A DNA stretch of 64,000 nt from Nilaparvata lugens (GCF_014356525.2 NC_052511.1:10801653-10865652); one strand, 5' to 3'; positions 22,627-34,739 are shown, numbered from the stretch's first letter. Numbers and translations are program-made. Notes: generated from the letters alone by a model not told the origin.

Positions 22627-22639
22627 TTACTCACTTAAT

Positions 22640-23380
22640 TTTAAATTTTCAAACAATCACAAAATGAGAATAGTTAAGTGTACTCCTCATTAGGCTGGGC
22701 CTGATTTAAGGAAAAATTGAAATGAAATTTTAAAACCAATGCCATTTAGTTATTAGTTGTTATTTTGGAATTACGCCTTCAGAGTGCACTCAAAATCAAA
22801 ATCCAGCCTTCAGACAATGTGGAATAACCATCAGTTGAATAAAAAATGATTAGATAACTGTTTGGAAGTTTATTGTAAATTATAGTTGGTTGATAAGGAT
22901 GTGAATTGTTATTTTCATTCATTAGGAATTTCGTAGATGAACTACAGACAAACTACAAACCTTCAGCTCATGTTAAGGAATCAATTTTTTTATTTTGAGA
23001 TAAGATTTCCAAACAGATATATACAGTTTCAAATCCGTAATCATATCCTTCAGTAATTGGAAAGTTATTTGGAGTTGATTATGTCATCAGAGGAGAATTG
23101 TTCTTAGTTTTTTTTAAGCTCTCCTAGCAACCTCAGACAATTTTGGAGTAATAACAATATACCAAAGTAATTTGAAAACCGTAAGAATGTGAAAAAAACT
23201 TGGAGACATCATCAAGTCTGCCTATTTCCTCCCATTTATCTTTGTTGAGAATATCAGGGTTGGGCCTATTATTTAGCCAGTTGGCATAACTGAAGCTGAT
23301 GAAAAAGAACGGTAAAAATTTCAGGCGCACTGAAAGGCACAGTAAATTACCGTGTAGCCGTCCGATAACTTTCTTCAAAC
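22640..23380. other. Intronic stretch, no gene seen
   Basis: Unique AT-rich sequence without repeats or supportable frames. Confidence 0.4.
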
Positions 23381-23680
23381 TTCCTGCAAAGCGACGATAA
23401 AATCTACGCCGAGTTCATTTTGGCAACTTGCAAGCTGTTTGCAAAAAGGCCTGGGAAATGCCGCCGGAAAAGCCTGGAGAAAACTCGCAGGGATTTCGGC
23501 GAGTGAGATTATTTCTGGTGTAGTGGCAGCAGTAGCGCTTTCCACTGTTTTTCTTCTGACGTCGGAAAATTCACAACGGAGATGAAAGCTTGAAGCTTGA
23601 TTAGCTAAGTGGAACAAAATGCGCCCGAACAGAATCACGGATGTAAGAGAGTGTTGTAATGCCACTGTATTCGCTATTTT
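23380..23680. promoter_or_regulatory. CpG-containing island in abd-A intron 2, candidate regulatory DNA
   Basis: About 300 bases with dense CpG in an AT-rich intron (GCGACG, TACGCCGAG, ATGCCGCCGGAAAAG, TTTCGGCGAG, GACGTCGG, ATGCGCCCG), starting 1.1 kb above... on the 3' side of the microexon (24741). A 96-codon minus-strand frame spans 23665-23375 but has no recognisable domain and no splice context. It may be conserved non-coding DNA; I cannot exclude an unrecognised exon. Confidence 0.3.
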
Positions 23681-23689
23681 ATTTTAATT

Positions 23690-24730
23690 GAGACGCAATT
23701 ACATCCGTTGAGTTTCCTAGACTTACTTCTTAGTTTAGGAAGAATATTCTCAACATCCCCACCCTACGAATTTGTCTGTAGCTATAGAACAATTCTACAG
23801 CTCATAACATGAACTTTATGTGGATTGTTTGAATTCGATAAATATATTTATTATACTCCCACATTAATAGATCGGTTGACAACTTAATTGAGAAGGGTAA
23901 TTGCTCTAAAAAGTTATCATTTGATAGCTTAACTATGAAAAAACAGAAAATATTATTATTAGTTATTGTGAACTACTTGTTTCATTGTGATGAGAACTCC
24001 CATCATTCACTGGATTTGTCATAGTAATTAATCATTGCGCCATTAAATTGAGAATACGATGAAATGATTCAGATCTGAATCACAAAATTTGATGAGAAGC
24101 ATAATATCAACCTCATATTGAACTGCTTGTGAAAGCAGTCTGCTAGCTGGGTTTCCTGTTGTTCCATAAATTCATTGATAATAATTATTATCTATAACAT
24201 ATTATATTTATTACATAAATGTATTCATAAATACAGAAACCTTTTCTGTTGGCGTATGGGATTGATCTGTAACTAGTATGTTCGCGCACTTTTGCATGAA
24301 ACAGCATGATGTGATGTTATAGGCTACCATTTAAAATAACATACCTATTTATGGATTCGTGAATGAGTTAACAGCCTGTTTCTAACTTTATGTGACGACT
24401 CTGCAACCGGGCATTAGTGACTCCTACTTTATTGATCTCAATCATTTACTAAATTATCAGTTCCGAATTCATTTTCATCTTACTTCTCAATAAATGTTTA
24501 TCTGTAGCTATGAAAGTACCATACTATTGACATATTATAGCCTGAACATGAATAATTATAGAGCCTGTGATAGTTATGTAACCTGTGTACTAGTAGTTAT
24601 TGACTTGATTTCAATTGAACCTGTAAAGAAGCTATGATTTGATATTATCCACCCTAACTATATGAAAACAGAAAATTAAAAATATCCATAATAACTAACT
24701 TATTCTGTAAAAGTTATTTAAATAAAAGAC
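23690..24730. other. Intronic stretch next to the microexon, no other feature seen
   Basis: AT-rich unique sequence leading to the microexon donor. No repeat or frame. Confidence 0.4.
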
Positions 24731-24740
24731 ATAAACTTAC

Positions 24741-24773
24741 CACAAACAACTCTGTCAAAGGGGCTCATCCAGT
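24741..24773 (-). CDS. abd-A: abd-A microexon encoding the TDWM-motif linker
   Basis: A 33-nt exon between a TTTATTTCAG acceptor (ends 24774) and a GTAAGT donor (24740-24735) on the minus strand. Joined in phase 1 to exon 1 (last codon ACC, then G|AC) it reads DWMSPFDRVVC and leaves one base (G) for the next exon. With the Thr of exon 1 this makes TDWM, then SPFDRVVC, which aligns with the linker after YPWM in Drosophila AbdA (TDWM...SPFERVVCG, from memory). TDWM is a known AbdA motif for contact with Extradenticle. Same strand, right order, compatible phase and matching peptide together make chance unlikely. Entry and exit phases are both 1 and the length is 11 codons, so skipping it would keep the frame. 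Confidence 0.9.
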
Positions 24774-25039
24774 CTGAAATAAACAATTGCATTCAGTATA
24801 AATAGAAATTCAATTAAAATGAAAAGTAGAGAAATCTAAAATGCAAAAAATATATAGTCATCCATATTATCAAATTGTATACAGAAATTGGCATGCTATA
24901 TAACTACAATTGTAAAATAATGAAATAGCTCTTGCAGGAATAGAAAGTTATTGCTATACGTTGTCGTGCAATATTTTTTAAAACCATGCAATGCTTGAGG
25001 ACTACTCTGATGAACTGCCATTTATCATAAAAAAACATA

Positions 25040-25130
25040 TATACCGATTGATCTATATTGAGGGATAGCACAAGGTTACCTTATTTTTTCTCTCCCTATA
25101 ATTTTTATGATGTAATTATTTTATGAATCA
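25040..25130 (+). repeat. Dispersed retroelement 3' end (short copy)
   Basis: GGGATAGCACAAGGTTACCT, TATTTTTTCTCTCCCTATAA and an A/T tail. Confidence 0.6.
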
Positions 25131-25236
25131 ATCAATTATTGACAAATTCGTGTGGTTGAATAAGTTTGAGTATGCACTATTGTTCACCTACAGTAGTTGA
25201 AGTATGGGTGAGAATCGTTCCTGCTATAATTACATT

Positions 25237-25775
25237 ATAAGGCCCTTGACCCTAGAATTGGAAGTTATATGATACAAAGATATTGGAAGTTGCATATTAT
25301 AAAAGTCTCGTTTTTGATACGTAATGGCCCTTGACTAGAAGGTTAGGGTTTTCCATGTCGGTAACATCATTAAAACTGGAAATCAGGTGACCTCATGTGC
25401 TTATAATAATATTGTTGAATCACAATAAACTATATCAAGTACCCTTTCTATCATATCAAATTACAATCAAATTGTGTTTATATTTCTTCGTGTTCATGAT
25501 TTACTGTATTTCAAAAATACATCATAAGGCCCTTGCCCCTAGAATTGGAAGTTATATGATACAAATACATTGGAAGTTATATAGATTATACTAGTCTCGT
25601 TTTTAATACGTTATAGGCTTTGACTGGAAGGTTGGGGTTTTCCAATTCGATAACATCATTAAAACTGGAAATCAGGTGACCTCATGTGCTTCTAATAATA
25701 TTGTTGAATCACAATAAAAGCTATCAAGTACCCTTTCTATTATATCAAATCACAATCAAATTGTGTTGTATTCTA
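25237..25775. repeat. Tandem duplication, period about 288 bp
   Basis: AAGGCCCTTG.CCCTAGAATTGG, CATTAAAACTGGAAATCAGG and TATTGTTGAATCACAATAAA occur in the same order in 25237-25490 and 25523-25775. Confidence 0.85.
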
Positions 25776-25973
25776 TGAAGGATATATAATCTATGATCTT
25801 AATAAAAGATAATATATTCAATTTCTATAGTTTTAAAATAAAATCTTTAGAGTGATGTGAGTAATAATATTGTTGTATCACACGTACTATAAATTGTGAT
25901 AAATTTTAAACATAGACGGCTCATGATACTGTTCAGACTAAGCCAGTAGAAAAATGCTTCATTTGTCCCTTAA

Positions 25974-26859
25974 CCCTTCCACTACCAACATTTTTTACAT
26001 ACACGAAATACCAAGTGGGGTAACTGGGTTACCCCAACAAGATTTCTGTTTTATATAATTATTTCATATTTTTTCCATTAATTCATCAATCAAATGCTTC
26101 ACAAAATCTATTAAAATAATTGAAAATATGTTTCTCCTGTTGATAAATAGGATTTCAATTAAAAACTGACAGGCCAACACAATTGAGCATTCTATTATAT
26201 TGTTGTAGTGAAAATGTTGTGAAATAATTAAATTATGGTTACAGCAAAGCGATTTCTTCTTATTTAGATTCTAAGTTATCATTATGAATCAGGTTTGGCA
26301 ATAAAATAAAAAATGAACATTAAATTGATATCTTATGTATTCTGATAATGGATAAGATATACCAAAAAATTGCATGACATGGAATACCAAGTGTTGTAAT
26401 AGAGTTACCCCCAGGATATATCTGCTAATAATTCCAGAAGTATAAGGAATGGAATGATTTTATGAGATAAAATAACTAAAGTGATAAGTTTTTAACAAGT
26501 ACTCAACGTTTCAATGGAATATATCAACATTATCTACAAAAAAACTGACAAAATGTGGGTTGAGGTAGTCCAATTACCCAAATACCTTAAAGAGATATAG
26601 ACCAACAATGCCTATGCCTTCCCATTGATAGCTCTTACTTGAAATTGAAGGCCGCCATCGGGGTATTTTAGCACGAGATATTATATATTATTTATTTGTA
26701 ATATTATAGATCACGAAGGCATTGGTGGCATTGGTATGTAATAATCTTATGGGTTGCCCCCTCAATGGCGGATTTCAATTCCAAGTACGAAACTAGCGCT
26801 GCATGTGAGTCTATGCATCTTTAAGGTCTTTGCAATTACCCCACTTGGTAATAGAAGGG
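25974..26859. mobile_element. Non-autonomous TTAA-flanked element (piggyBac-like ends)
   Basis: CCCTTCCACTACCAA at the left and TTGGTAATAGAAGGG at the right form 15-bp inverted ends with two mismatches, and TTAA sits directly outside at 25970-25973 and 26860-26863. Further in, CCAAGTGGGGTAA (left) and ATTACCCCACTTGG (right) also match. No transposase frame, so it is non-autonomous; piggyBac-like is inferred from TTAA plus the CCC start. Confidence 0.6.
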
Positions 26860-27049
26860 TTAATAATCATCAGTCAAGTAGACTTGTTATAATCATAGAC
26901 TTCTCATAATGTTCCGGTCTAGGAACCCGCTCCACTCCATAGCACACCTGAAGAACATGGTGTCAATGTTTGTACTGTTCAAACAGTACATAAAGACTAC
27001 TTAAGAATATTATATGGATACTATAGTATAGCTATTATACTATCGTTGA

Positions 27050-27470
27050 AGACTACCAACGACCGGAAATAGATCCGAAAACCAATTGGCCATCATCCAC
27101 CTTCTCGCTTCCGTTTTGGGAGTTGAGATTCTCCTCAGGAGTAACATCCAATACTGGTAAGAAATTACACACACACAATAGGTTTGGAATTACGAAACGA
27201 TAACCCGGAATGATTTACAGACACTGCATTTACGGAGCTTTTGTAAGGCTTCGAAGACGATTTCACGATGACATTTATGATCTGTAAAAGCAGCCATTAA
27301 CAGGACTCTAAACTCCCTCAGTCGAGTGTGATTCGAGCTCTTTTTCACCAATCGCCTCTTAGTACAATGGGCCACAATGAAATAATTGGCTCAGAGACCG
27401 CCCATCTTCAGATTGACCCCTATTGCTTGAGTACAGCCCTTATGGTTTGGGTTACAACTAATGGGTAATA
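27050..27470. promoter_or_regulatory. Repeat-free island in abd-A intron 1, candidate regulatory DNA
   Basis: Mixed-composition unique sequence with CpG (CCAACGACCGG, TACGAAACGATAACCCGG, GGCTTCGAAGACGATTTCACG) and GCCAT/ATGGC cores (TTGGCCATCATCC near 27088, GCAGCCATTAAC near 27291). A 61-codon minus-strand frame (27375-27190) lacks family features. Confidence 0.3.
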
Positions 27471-27529
27471 ATTCTTACTAAGGGTAACTATAAAGGAGCC
27501 CGGAAATACACCATCGACTACTCTCAATT

Positions 27530-27715
27530 GATTCCATAGTCAGAATACAATAACTCTTTGAAATTAAAAGGATAATCAGAATACAAAAACTCTCTGAAAT
27601 TAGAAGGATAGTCAGAATTCAATAGCTCTTCGAATTAAAAGGAACGTAAGAATAATAGTAACTGTTTGAAATTAGTAGGATAGTCAGGAACTCTTCCAAA
27701 TTAATAGGATATAAT
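27530..27715. repeat. Degenerate 45-bp tandem repeat, four to five copies
   Basis: Units of GTCAGAATACAATAACTCTTTGAAATTAAAAGGATA type, each slightly different. Confidence 0.75.
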
Positions 27716-28174
27716 TAAGGGTGGGAAACCAGCAGTCCCATGGTTGTTCAACAACTCATTGGACCCGTAGAATCATTCTGGTTGAATTGAGAGTAATTAA
27801 AACAATGTGTTATCATCCAAACGCTTTACTTCCAATAGTTGAATTAAACTGTACATTTATCTGTTATGAGTTACTATATTTAGTCATCCAAGTTTAAGAG
27901 CGACATTATTAAGAAAGAACAATCAAGATAACATTGAGAATGTGCTGTTTCACTGAGAATCTTCTCCAGAAACATTCTATTTCAAAGAAGAATTATGATT
28001 AAAGTCATTCAAAAATATTTTGGAAAATATTGCTTCAATTTTCATGAAGAATATATTGGGACGTTTATTGTGAAGAAGATGTTGTGTTGGTGTAAAGATT
28101 TGATAGTTTGATAGGATATTTTCAAAGGACCAATTTGAAACTGCGTTTGTTTGAGGCACCAGCTTCTAATAATG

Positions 28175-28575
28175 TATTTGATAGTTGACCGAGCGAAGTG
28201 AGGTCTAAGATTCAAGTCGACGGTTTTGCATTTCTCTTTATGTTTAAATGTTTATATGTTGCGCATTTACAGCGAAACGCAGCAATAGATTTTCATGAAA
28301 TTTGACAGGTATGTACTATTTTGAAGACGTATACATAAGGTATTTAAAAATTTTGCATTTAAAGGATAATACAAAAGGAAAAGGAGTCTCCTAGGAACAC
28401 CAATATTAACGTATGTACGGCGTCGACGTATACATAAGGTTTTAAAAATTTTGCATTTAAAGGATAATACAAAAAGAAAAGGAGTCTTCATCGAACGCCA
28501 ATATTAAAATTTTGCATTTAAAGGATAATACAAAAAGAAAAGGAGTCTTCATCGAACGCCAATATTACCGTAAAA
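28175..28575. repeat. Repeat block: GACCGAGCGAAGTGAGGTC motif followed by about 80-115-bp tandem copies
   Basis: GACCGAGCGAAGTGAGGTCT and TCAAGTCGACGGTTTTGCAT, a common insect retroelement motif, precede three copies of ATTTTGCATTTAAAGGATAA / CAAAAAGAAAAGGAGTCTTC / CGCCAATATTA. GACGTATACATAAGG begins two of them. Confidence 0.75.
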
Positions 28576-28579
28576 ATCT

Positions 28580-29780
28580 GACAATAGAATATTATTCATC
28601 ATAAATCAGCTGTCTTGTGGACTATAATACTACCAGGACCTCCTAAATACCAGGTATACTACCCGTTCAAAAACATCCAACATTCTTGATAATGTATCTT
28701 TCTATAAGCTGAGGCCAAGTTTGGAGTTGTTGATAGAAAACTTTTTTGACATTTCTCTTTTTGAATCTGATGATTAAAATTGCAACAAATATTATTGAAA
28801 AAAAAATTGATTTCTAAAATCATGAAAAGCGAGAAATGAAGTTTGTAGGATATCAGCATTATGGTAGTTTATTTTGTTAATTTCAACACACCGATTTTTC
28901 GCTGTCATGAAAACACAATGTTTTCTGATGGTTTGATAGGTTTCGCGTATCGACGACAGCCAGACCTGATAACAGCGCTCACACTCACATTCCGGGATGA
29001 CACGTAACGGTACGATAGGACAGAAAGCTCTATGTTTATTTAGTATTTTTTTAGACATTTGATAAATTATCTATTTATTTTTGAGAAAACATAACAACAG
29101 GTCAATGTAACTTACAGAGCGCGAGGTCTACTGTTCACAGAACTACTAGTAATAGCAATACTCTTACAGATTTGATTATATTTTTTAGAGTGTAGGCCTA
29201 CCTGGGAAGATTACTGCAAATTTCAAAGACACGCGATATATATCGCCAATAACGGAACATCATTGAAGATTACAAATGAAAATCTCCAATACAGAATAAT
29301 TGTTACAACTTCAAATGTAGTATGTTAATTAAGTCCAAGTATCTATTCTGGAACGGCAAAATTATTGGCATGGTTAATATTGAAAACAATGAAATTTAAA
29401 ATTAACTATCATACAAATCCCTATGCATGGTACTTGTAGTCATTTGTTGAAGTTTAGCTGCGCAATTTCAACATTTTATTGTTGTAGCTACCTATAATTT
29501 CCTCCTCCAATTGCAATTCAATTGATGCACCTCGCCTATAATAGCGTCATTTCTATCATTAGAAATACCATTATTTGGACAGATGGTGGATATGAATGGT
29601 AATATTGACGATCAACAATATTGATGTTAACAATATTTCCATTGGTCATTGCAATTTCATTGTTATTTGGAATCAACTTGGAAGTATTACTCAGCTGAAA
29701 AATTTAATCTGTAATCATTGCTATTAAGCCGGTACTAAAAATTTCAATTTGTATAAATTTACAGGAGTCAGATAGGCCAG
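28580..29780. other. Intronic stretch, no gene seen
   Basis: Unique sequence; the 88-codon minus-strand frame (29058-28792) has a lone CECERC cluster but no known domain or splice context. Treated as non-coding. Confidence 0.4.
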
Positions 29781-29789
29781 TTAGGTTCG

Positions 29790-30070
29790 ATTATAGGGGA
29801 TAGTTTCAATGCGATATTTTCCACTCATCGATAATGGATGGATATATTTTATGGCCGATAAGATTGAAAAGTCATAGTACCAAGCAAGCGGGCAATGCCT
29901 AATGTAATATCGCATAAAAGCGTTTTATTGGCCCATACATTATACATTTATTGCCACATTGCCATCAAAAAGCAGTTCGCTATTCGATTTGAATGGCCCG
30001 CCATAAAGAGAGGCTCAATGTTTTCAGGACGATTGATAAAACAATTGGAGCCGATGTGAAAAATTCACGC
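29790..30070. promoter_or_regulatory. Candidate Hox/Polycomb-type regulatory island in abd-A intron 1
   Basis: Within 280 repeat-free bases: TTTTATGGCC (29847-29856), TTTTATTGGCC (29923-29933), GCCAT (29961-29965), ATGGC (29993-29997) and GCCAT (30000-30004). TTTTATGG is the kind of site bound by posterior Hox proteins, and GCCAT is the core of the Pleiohomeotic/YY1 site found in Polycomb response elements. Function is inference. Confidence 0.4.
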
Positions 30071-30434
30071 TGTGTGACCAGAATTATTAATTTGTTTACA
30101 TTGTCTGACATAGTTGCAGGATAATGCAAACTCCAATATAATGGAAAGTCAAAGCATATAATATGCGTCCAAATAGAAAGAGAAATGGAAATCTCAGTAC
30201 CCTATTTGAATTATTTTATCACAACATGTTTCAACAAAACGAATAAGACTAGTTTTCTATAAAGTGAGAAGTTTTTAGCTCAAAAATTTCTAGTTTCATT
30301 CAAAATTTGGACTTTTCGAATAATTATTTAGTTACTGTTCTAGATTTTTTAATTTCAGATTCTAATAGTATCTATTAGATTCAAAATTTGCTCGTTTATC
30401 TGAGTATTGAAGAGTGTAAATTGTATTTTGAAAA

Positions 30435-30570
30435 GTGAAAGTGACATAACCAACATTTTGATTTGGACAGTATAGTATAAATTGGAAATGGGACAGTTTT
30501 GGGCATGAGCCTGTTGTGCCTTTCCTCATGTTAAGTATTTGTACACAATGTAAATAAATAAATAAATAAC
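30435..30570 (+). repeat. Dispersed A/T-tailed retroelement 3' end
   Basis: GTGACATAACCAACATTTTG, AAATGGGACAGTTTTGGGCA, AGCCTGTTGTGCC and a (AAAT)n tail at 30553-30568; complement of the split copy at 10250. Confidence 0.8.
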
Positions 30571-30828
30571 ATTGATGCCATTTTCAAGTGATATGAAGTA
30601 AATTCTACTTTAAGTAAATTAATATAAATAATTAATATATAGGCTATATAAAATAATTCAAAAAGGGTACTGAGATTTTTATTTTTCTTTCTATTTATAT
30701 CACAGGTAGCCTATACAGAAGAGAGATAAATATGCGTCTATATTAATAATTATTACTACTGAGAGATTCATACTAGGATAATTCGTTATGAAATAAATCA
30801 CATTTCATATCACAAGGAAGAAGAATAA

Positions 30829-31095
30829 ATTGAATGAAAAAGACTAAGAAATTGTCAAAAAAACCACTGATTTATTGATGATTAGAAAGACCGGTTTCGG
30901 TTATTACACCATTGTCAATCTCTGATAAACCAGATCAGAGATTGACTTTGAGTTTATCAGAGATTGACAATGGTGTAATAACCGAAACCGGTCTTTCTAA
31001 TTATCAATAAATCAGTGGTTTTTTGACAATATCTTAGTCTTTTTCATTCAATATGAATAACTACCACAATATCAACTTCTCAACTACACAAAAAG
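30829..31095. repeat. Fold-back repeat, family C, one arm each side
   Basis: ACCGGTTTCGGTTATTACAC at about 30891 pairs with GTGTAATAACCGAAACCGGT at about 30973; the loop repeats AGAGATTGAC. The one-sided tail TACCACAATATCAACTTCTC ends near 31095. Confidence 0.85.
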
Positions 31096-31329
31096 TGAAA
31101 AAAGAAGAATAAAATTCAATTTGTAACACATTTTCGAATGAGAGACTTTATGAATAATTGTTCATGAATAAGAAATTAATGAATGTTAATAATAAAAAAC
31201 ATTAGTATAAAATCCTACTAAGAGGCATTTGAATTAATGTTTCATTTTGGCATTATGAGTTATGGTTATAATAATAACAATCATTAACGAGTGATCATAA
31301 TAACGGGCAATGGTGTAATAGAGTAATAA

Positions 31330-31640
31330 CAGCCCATTCATGATGTAGAGTGAGAATGGCTATTCCCGTAGCTTACTATCAAAATACGTAGTAGCCTATG
31401 TAGGCCTATGATAATTATTATTGTTTACTTAACAAAACTTAGAGCCATTTGAAAGCTTTTGTGATTTCAGTGTAAAGTGACATCTCGCCTATTCATGATG
31501 TGGATTATGAACGGCTATCCCCGTAGTTTACTATCAAAATAGTAGGCTATGTAGGCCTATAATAATTATTATTGTTGCCTTAACAAAACTTAGAGCCATT
31601 TGAAAGTTTTTGTGATTTCAGTGTAAAGTGACATCTCATT
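31330..31640. repeat. Tandem duplication, about 155 bp, two copies
   Basis: CCATTCATGATGT.GA, CCGTAG.TTACTATCAAAATA and AACTTAGAGCCATTTGAAAG each occur twice in order. Confidence 0.85.
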
Positions 31641-31644
31641 TGAA

Positions 31645-32780
31645 AAAAAAAACACCAATCTTTAGAGTGATTTTCGACAATAAGTTACCTACAATAACCA
31701 TAAGTTTCCTACTAGAGTAATGAGAATTAGGAAATCAGGAAACTCTTATTAGGAATTAGAAAATTAGTGAATTAGGAAACACTCTTGTTTCCTATACAAG
31801 AGTGATGAGAATTTTCTACAATATTTGAAGTGAAATAATAATTCTTTTGATACCAAATAAATTGAACTGATAGAAGACAGCCTATTTCATACCATTACCT
31901 TGTCAAGAAATTGAGTAGATGTTACAATAATCAGCTGTATAAGCATCAAAAATGCAGTATTCTATTTGGACTGAGAATGTTTTAACTGTTAGAATAATTA
32001 TTGATCAAGTTGACTAGTGAGTTATCTAAAAAAAGCTGAATCCAAACCCCATACAAAGTTAATCATAGATGAGACAATAATTCAGAGGCGAATGAGACAA
32101 AATGAACATTATCGTCATCATCATCAAAAGCAGCTTAACTTTGCGATTGATATTCCGTCTGTAACGACATTCTCAAGAGCTATGAAGAGTTTTTATGCAT
32201 GATCACTGATGAAATTCCTAATTAAGAATTGGTCTTGAATTTTTAGTACTCCATAAAACGAAGAAGAACTGTTACTTTGAATAACATAAACACAGTCAAA
32301 ATATGAGTACTGAGCAGTTCAGTGTGAACACTTCATGTGAGAGAAAGAATTACCAATTAATGAAGCTTATCAATCCGATAGCTATGAATTATCGCTGTTT
32401 ATCATTGCGATGTGATCATAATAATATTTATCTTGAGGGCTTGATAGTTGATTGGAGAAGACGTTTTGGACAATATCTTGTTCCTTCTTCTATGAATATT
32501 GTAATTTATTGTTTGCTCCATACAGTAAATTGTAATGATGCTTCAAAAACGTAGTTTAGGCTTCTTTATGATGAATGGGAACACTATTCCCAAACTAAAT
32601 AATGAGACATCTGAATTCTATTCAAACAAAAAGTATCTCAGATTTGGCTGAAATTTGCACCATTGATAAAGATTGACATGAGAAATTTCGGAGCCAAATT
32701 TGGCAGCCTCAGCTACTATACAGAGTGAGTAATGAAGCTGCAAACATAAAATTTTTAAATTTTCAAATGGTCATATCTCC
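31645..32780. other. Intronic stretch, no gene seen
   Basis: Unique AT-rich sequence; frames of 61 and 83 codons at 32017 and 32303 have no recognisable features. Confidence 0.4.
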
Positions 32781-32799
32781 TGAAGGGTTATGAATTTTG

Positions 32800-33370
32800 A
32801 ATAATGAAACTCTAATTGCTAAGCAACTTGAATTGCCTTTGAGGACATTTGTTGGTGAAAATCAAAGAATGTTATTGACTATCATCATGATAAAATTGAT
32901 TGATTATAAATGAATAATATGAAGTGAACTCTTTTAACTGATAAGCAACGTGGAGTATGAAATCGATTAACACAAGATCCAAACTAAAATGCTGGCAATA
33001 GCTCTAATTGCAAAGCAACTTGAATTGCCTTTGAGGACATTTGTTGGTGAAAATCAAAGAATGTTATTGACTGTCATAAATCGTGATAAAATTTATCGAT
33101 TATAAAAGAACAATATGAAGTGAACTCTTTTAACTGATAAGCAACGTGGAGTATGAAATCGATTAACATAAGATACAAACTAAAATGCTGGCAATAGCTC
33201 TAATTGCAAAGCAACTTGAATTGACTTTGAGGACATTTGTTGGTGAAAATAAAATAATGTTATTGACTGTCATAAATCGTGATAAAATTTATCGATTATA
33301 AAAGAACAATATGAAGTGAACTCTGTTAACTGACAAGTAACGTGGAGTATGAAATCGATCAACACAAGTT
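32800..33370. repeat. Tandem repeat, about 190-bp unit, three copies
   Basis: CTAATTGC.AAGCAACTTGAATT starts at about 32813, 33004 and 33200; each unit goes on with GAGGACATTTGTTGGTGAAA and GCAACGTGGAGTATGAAATC. Copies 2 and 3 are nearly identical. Confidence 0.9.
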
Positions 33371-33379
33371 CCAAGTATC

Positions 33380-34110
33380 CAATCAAATCTAAGTTTCCTT
33401 ACGAAGACATACTATCAGATCAAAAATAACAATCTACAGCTGTGCAGCCTAGTTGATAACAAAATTGAAAATTATCCGAAGATTATTAGATGTATACAGC
33501 ATATGGTTAATAGAAGACATGCCATAACAATCTATTCTGTACAGAAGACACCTGGCGATAATATGCAAATTTGATGAGCTTGTGAATTAAGTAAGTACCA
33601 TGAAATTTGGAACATGAACCAGACTAAGATAGGAATTATGCACGGATACGAATTAGCCGACAGATAACATTGGCAATTGCATACAGAAATGGATAATAAT
33701 GCTTTCGGAGATGGTTGTTTATGCATGCAAATATACGGCCCAAGTTATGCAAGTGAGGACACCCATTTTTGCATAGAATAGTTTGCTGAATGTTGCCCCG
33801 TTCAATTTGTTAGAGGGATGATGTCATACAGCTATATTCTTCCATTGCTATCTTTGTTTGATTATCTGAATTCATTTTTCATGTAATCACGCCATTTAGT
33901 ATTATCATAACTGTAATTAACGAAAGATAATGACTGTCTTTCAATTATAGTTGAATATAGATGTCGCAATTATCATTAATTGTCATTAAATGGAGGTGGA
34001 GCACATGAGATAAAATTAATGGTTAATAATTACGATATCTGGTAATTAGTAGATTACCAAGACCATATTGGGGATGCTCTTGATAACCTCTCCATTACCA
34101 GATAGCATAT
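33380..34110. other. Intronic stretch, no gene seen
   Basis: Unique sequence without supportable frames or repeats. Confidence 0.4.
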
Positions 34111-34114
34111 TATA

Positions 34115-34735
34115 AACTGTTAATTTCATTTCATAAGCTTCACCTCTCCAGAATTAGAATCAGAAATTAATTACCAGTTACCATAATTATAAACTGTTAA
34201 TATCATTTCATAAGCTTCACCTCTCCAAAACTAATATCAGAAATTGACTGTGACTGGTACTCAATGAAAACAAAGAGACAGAATGGTCAGACAAAATGAG
34301 TAAGAACATTAAGAGATGACACAAGAAAAACCTAATCACTCTTATAGGTCAATTCTTTTTACGGAGCATGTAGAAGTCATTGATCTTCTTATAGGTGAAA
34401 CCATTCAGAGTGAGAATAGTCAACTGTTATCAAATACAAACAAATAGTATAAGAATAAACTATTAATTCCCATTCATAAGCTACACCTCTCCAAAACTAA
34501 TATCAGAAATTGACTGTAGCTGGAACTTAATGAAAACAAAGAGACAGAAAATCAGACAAAATGAGAACATTAAGAGATGACACAAGAAAAACCTAATCAC
34601 TCTATTAGTCAAACACCTGAATAGCTAAATAGCTAAAACCTAGAACCTAATAGCCCAATTTATCTTACGGCACATGTAGAAGTCATTGATCTTCTCATAG
34701 GTGAAACCATTGTTAGTGAGAATAGTCAATATTGT
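34115..34735. repeat. Tandem duplication, about 285-bp period
   Basis: ATAAGCT.CACCTCTCCA.AACTAATATCAG, ACAAAGAGACAGAA, CATTAAGAGATGACACAAGA and GTAGAAGTCATTGATCTTCT are found in 34195-34430 and 34470-34735; a shorter start copy lies at 34115-34170. Confidence 0.85.
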
Positions 34736-34739
34736 TTAC

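Larger units (their letters stand above)
1..24740 (-). other. abd-A: abd-A intron 2 (partial; continues beyond the window)
   Basis: Everything on the 3' side of the microexon is taken as intron because no homeobox-coding frame appears on the minus strand down to base 1. The intron is therefore at least 24.7 kb. It contains the DUF7869-like transposon, a retrotransposon relic and many short repeats. Confidence 0.7.

Noticed and set aside
1..24740. Homeobox exon of abd-A inside the window
   Set aside because: No frame on either strand reads the homeodomain signature (such as KIWFQNRRMK); the exon must lie beyond base 1.
28792..29058. 88-codon minus-strand frame with CECERC
   Set aside because: No known domain, no splice sites that would place it in a transcript; near chance for the composition.
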